A stretch of DNA of 64,000 nt from assembly GCA_902790215.1 (NCBI GenBank), contig CADAQX010000001.1, positions 62,001 through 126,000 on the forward strand, in the 5' to 3' direction. A model generated the notes under the pieces. It searched no databases. It was given only the letters and a program-made list of their open reading frames with translations, and was not told the origin of the DNA. A program made the position numbers and the translations under genes. This document shows, piece by piece, positions 61,536 to 64,000 of the stretch (position 1 is its first letter; every line of letters starts with the position of its first letter). The DNA comes from an uncultured Bacteroidota bacterium (lineage in GTDB: Bacteria; Bacteroidota; Bacteroidia; Bacteroidales; P3).

Positions 61536-63635
61536 TCAAAGTAATCCACGGTCTTTCAGAAGCGGGGTTACGCTGGGTTCCTTGCCGCGGAACTCAATGT
61601 ACATAGTCATGGGGTCGATGGTATTGCCGCTCTCCAATATGTGACGGAACTTCTTGGCCAGCTCGGGATTGTACAGGTCGCCGCTTTCCACAAAGGCTGC
61701 GAAGGCATCGTGGTCGAGGATGGCAGTCCAGGTGTAGCTGTAGTAGCCGGCATCGTAGCCCGTGGTGAAGACATGCTGGAAATAGGGGCTCTTGTAGCGG
61801 CTGATAATCTCCGGTATCAGACCGATGCTGTTGAGGTAGTTGGCTTCAAAGGCATTGGCATCCACATGCTGTTTCTCGGTGATGCTGTGGTAAGCCATAT
61901 CAAGCAAAGAGGCGGCCAACAGCTCGGTGTTGATGAATCCCTGTCCATAGGTCTGCGCAGCGGCAATCTTGGCTATCAACTCGTCGGGGATGCTCTCGCC
62001 GGTCTGGTAATGCTTGGCATAGGTCTTCATCACCTGCGGGTTGCGGCACCAGTTCTCCATAATCTGTGAAGGCAGCTCGACAAAGTCGCGCGGGACATTG
62101 GTACCGGCAAGCGAAGGATAGTGGCACTTGCTCAGCAGTCCGTGCAGGGCGTGGCCGAATTCATGGAACAGCGTCTCGCTCTCGTCGAAATTGAGGAGAG
62201 AGGGTTTGTCGCCAGTGGGTTTGGTAAAATTGCACACCACCTGGATAATGGGGATTACATTCTCACCCTCGCGGTTCACCTTCTGGCCACGGAACTCGGT
62301 CATCCAGGCACCGCTGCGCTTGCTGGCGCGGGGGAAGAAATCCATATAGAGAATACCGATAACCTTATCGCCGTCCATCACCTCATAGGCGTGAGCCTCC
62401 TTGTTGTAGGTGGGCAGGTCGGGATTCTCGCGGAAGGTGATACCATACAGCTTGTTGGCTGTGGCAAAGGCACCCTCTCTTACATTGTCGAGAGAGAAAT
62501 AGGGGCGCACAACATCGTCGTCCAAGTCATATTTCTCCTTGCGGAGTTTCTCGCTGTAGTAACGCCAGTCCCAAGGTTGCAGTTTGGCTGCGGGGTCGTC
62601 CTTGGCAATCAGTTTCTGGTATTCGGCGCATTCCTGCTTGGCCTTGGACAATGCGGGACCCCAAATCTGCATCAGGCAGGTGTTCACGGCCTGGGGGGTC
62701 TTGGCCAGACAGTTGTCCAGCACATAGTCGGCGTGGGTCTTGAAACCAAGGATATTGGCACGCTCCAGACGGAGGTTGACCAAAGTGTCGATAATCTTGG
62801 TGTTGTCAAATTTGCCGCCGTTGCAACGGGTGCTGTAAGCCTCCCACATCTGATGGCGCAGGCCGCGGTCGGAGCAATTCTGCATAAAGGGTTCCCACGA
62901 GGGCAGGTTGAGTTTGAAGACCAGTTTGCCTTTGGTCGCCTCGTCGGCATTGGCGGCCTCCTTGGCAGCGGCAATCTGGTCGGCAGTGATGCCGGCGGGA
63001 GCGGTGTCAAGCACCAGCTGATAGTCGTTGGTAGCCTTCAGCACATTCTGGGCAAAACGCAGGGTGAGCGAGGCAATCTGCTCATTCAGTTCACGGAAAC
63101 GGGCCTGTTTCTCAGCGGGGACATTGGCGCCGCTGCGCACAAAGCCCTTGTAGGTCTCTTCGAGCAGACGCATCTGTTCGGGATTAAGGCCCAGGCTCTC
63201 ACGCTGGTCATAGACGGCTTTGATACGCTCAAAAAGTTTTGCGTTCAGAGCGATGTTGTCGCCATGAGCCGAGAGCTTGGGAGTAATCTCTTCGGCAATA
63301 GCCTCCATCTCGTCGCTGTTTTCGCACTCGCTCAGATTGAAGAACACACTGGCCACGTTGTTGAGCAGCTCGCCGCTGTACTCATAAGCCTCTACGGTGT
63401 TCTCAAAAGTGGGAGCATCCGGGTTGTTCACAATGGCATCGATTTCTGCCATCTGCTGTTTCATGCCCTCCTCGAAGGCAGGCATGTAATGTTCGGTCTT
63501 GATTTTCCCAAAATCGGGAATCTCATAGGGAGTACCCCACTGTGCAAAGAAAGGATTGTCCATACTTTTTTTACATCCTGTTGTGAGCAGGGTCATTGCT
63601 GCGAACCCTGCAATTAATAAAGTAGTTTTTCTCAT
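61536..63635 (-). CDS. M3-family metallopeptidase (peptidyl-dipeptidase Dcp-like), lipoprotein
   Basis: 699 residues. Lipoprotein signal LLTTGCKKS. The zinc motif HEFGH lies at ~491 in LFHEFGHALHGLLS, and the third ligand Glu in SQIMENWCRNP about 25 residues later. N-terminal helical domain with FGKIKTEHYMPAFEEGM is the family's usual entry. It removes dipeptides or cuts short peptides; lipid anchoring suggests work in the periplasm or at the outer membrane. Upstream neighbour is a thioredoxin-fold gene 28 nt away. Confidence 0.93.
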   Translation of the reverse strand: MRKTTLLIAGFAAMTLLTTGCKKSMDNPFFAQWGTPYEIPDFGKIKTEHYMPAFEEGMKQQMAEIDAIVNNPDAPTFENTVEAYEYSGELLNNVASVFFNLSECENSDEMEAIAEEITPKLSAHGDNIALNAKLFERIKAVYDQRESLGLNPEQMRLLEETYKGFVRSGANVPAEKQARFRELNEQIASLTLRFAQNVLKATNDYQLVLDTAPAGITADQIAAAKEAANADEATKGKLVFKLNLPSWEPFMQNCSDRGLRHQMWEAYSTRCNGGKFDNTKIIDTLVNLRLERANILGFKTHADYVLDNCLAKTPQAVNTCLMQIWGPALSKAKQECAEYQKLIAKDDPAAKLQPWDWRYYSEKLRKEKYDLDDDVVRPYFSLDNVREGAFATANKLYGITFRENPDLPTYNKEAHAYEVMDGDKVIGILYMDFFPRASKRSGAWMTEFRGQKVNREGENVIPIIQVVCNFTKPTGDKPSLLNFDESETLFHEFGHALHGLLSKCHYPSLAGTNVPRDFVELPSQIMENWCRNPQVMKTYAKHYQTGESIPDELIAKIAAAQTYGQGFINTELLAASLLDMAYHSITEKQHVDANAFEANYLNSIGLIPEIISRYKSPYFQHVFTTGYDAGYYSYTWTAILDHDAFAAFVESGDLYNPELAKKFRHILESGNTIDPMTMYIEFRGKEPSVTPLLKDRGLL

Positions 63636-63663
63636 AATGATATATTATTTGTTATTTTCGCAA

Positions 63664-64000
63664 CTATAACCCTTGGCCGCAGATGGCTGTTATGATGCCC
63701 TCAATACTGCTCTCGCCCAGTTTCTTGGCCTGGATAATATTGTTCTCGTCAATCAGGTATATCTGCGGTGTAGTGTTGATGTCGTACACATCGTGCCAGT
63801 CGACGTTGGCCTCGCCGCCGTCCAAGCTCAGCCACACGGGGCTGTTCATTCCCTTCTCAGCCATGAATTTCTTCCACTCGGCGCGAGTCTTGTCATCCGG
63901 GTCGCTGAGGATGGTAAACGCTCCTATGTCATATTGCGACTGGTATTTCTGGAACACCCTGTACACTTCGGGGATGACGTGCTGGCAATGGCCGCAGTTG
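63664..64000 (-). CDS. TlpA-like thioredoxin-fold protein, C-terminal part (partial)
   Basis: The gene runs off the right edge; the 5' part is missing. The first readable residues are NCGHCQHVIPEVYRVF, a CGHC redox motif. Then FTILSDPDDKTRAEWKKF, NVDWHDVYDINTTPQIYLID with the cis-Pro (TTPQ), and an end GIITAICGQGL. Relatives are lipid-anchored or periplasmic thiol proteins; the signal region is not visible. Same strand as the M3 peptidase gene. Confidence 0.85.
   Translation of the reverse strand, partial: NCGHCQHVIPEVYRVFQKYQSQYDIGAFTILSDPDDKTRAEWKKFMAEKGMNSPVWLSLDGGEANVDWHDVYDINTTPQIYLIDENNIIQAKKLGESSIEGIITAICGQGL

Noticed and set aside
62121-63617. 498-codon open frame on the plus strand
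   Set aside because: Antisense to the intact M3 peptidase gene; no recognisable motif.

Overview
The window reads as chromosome of an uncultured Bacteroidales (phylum Bacteroidota). The support is type IX secretion C-terminal sorting domains, fimbrillin-like lipoproteins, an M56 peptidase with a TonB-domain partner, a PorE-like OmpA protein, an HU-CCDC81/SPOR protein, and promoters of the Bacteroidota form (TTTG, about 19 nt, TAnnTTTG) placed just upstream of many genes. Shine-Dalgarno sites are not evident. Family or genus cannot be fixed from the sequence. Most of the window is moderately GC-rich; positions ~53.8-57.7 kb are clearly AT-rich and look acquired.

Layout. 1-1.2 kb: end of a phospholipase D/cardiolipin synthase gene and a CDP-alcohol phosphatidyltransferase (lipid synthesis), then a dispersed repeat. 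1.3-8.1 kb, minus strand: a small-protein plus fimbrillin-like lipoprotein pair, a T9SS-exported double PAP2 phosphatase and a GH78 rhamnosidase. 8.5-12.8 kb: dnaK behind a sigma-54-like promoter, then a 5'-nucleotidase lipoprotein. 12.9-17.5 kb: an AAA/DUF4143 ATPase and a second small-protein/lipoprotein operon. 17.7-27.7 kb: a 3137-residue T9SS cell-surface protein coupled by ATGA to a lipoprotein that seems to carry a stand-alone copy of one of its domains. 27.7-32.2 kb: another ATPase, a YafQ-type toxin-antitoxin module between 64-bp direct repeats, and a third small-protein/lipoprotein pair preceded by a structured RNA. 32.4-38.5 kb: murF, a Fic protein, and a BlaI/M56/TonB operon that underwent an internal tandem duplication. 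39.3-50.4 kb: mostly housekeeping genes on the minus strand (coiled-coil outer-membrane protein, tRNA-Pro, PorE-like protein, lon, mgtC, rsmI, yebC family, trmB, HU-CCDC81/SPOR, kdsB, deoxynucleoside kinase). 50.8-53.8 kb: phosphohexomutase, S1/P1 nuclease and a helical protein. 53.8-57.4 kb: AT-rich island with a second structured RNA, an outer-membrane protein, two unknown envelope proteins and a CoiA-like nuclease. 57.6-64 kb: another AAA/DUF4143 ATPase, DUF362, iron alcohol dehydrogenase, PspC, an M3 peptidase and a partial thioredoxin-fold protein.

Themes. (i) Cell-surface construction by T9SS and lipoprotein export. (ii) Regulatory genes (three ATPases, Fic, TA) whose promoters carry twin palindromes of gene-specific sequence, suggesting autoregulation. 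(iii) Two ~230-250 nt RNAs, at 32.0 and 54.2 kb, with matching layout and shared sequence blocks: the best candidate here for an undescribed RNA family. (iv) Many dispersed intergenic repeats, including nested insertions and word-like tandem repeats that form hairpins at gene ends.
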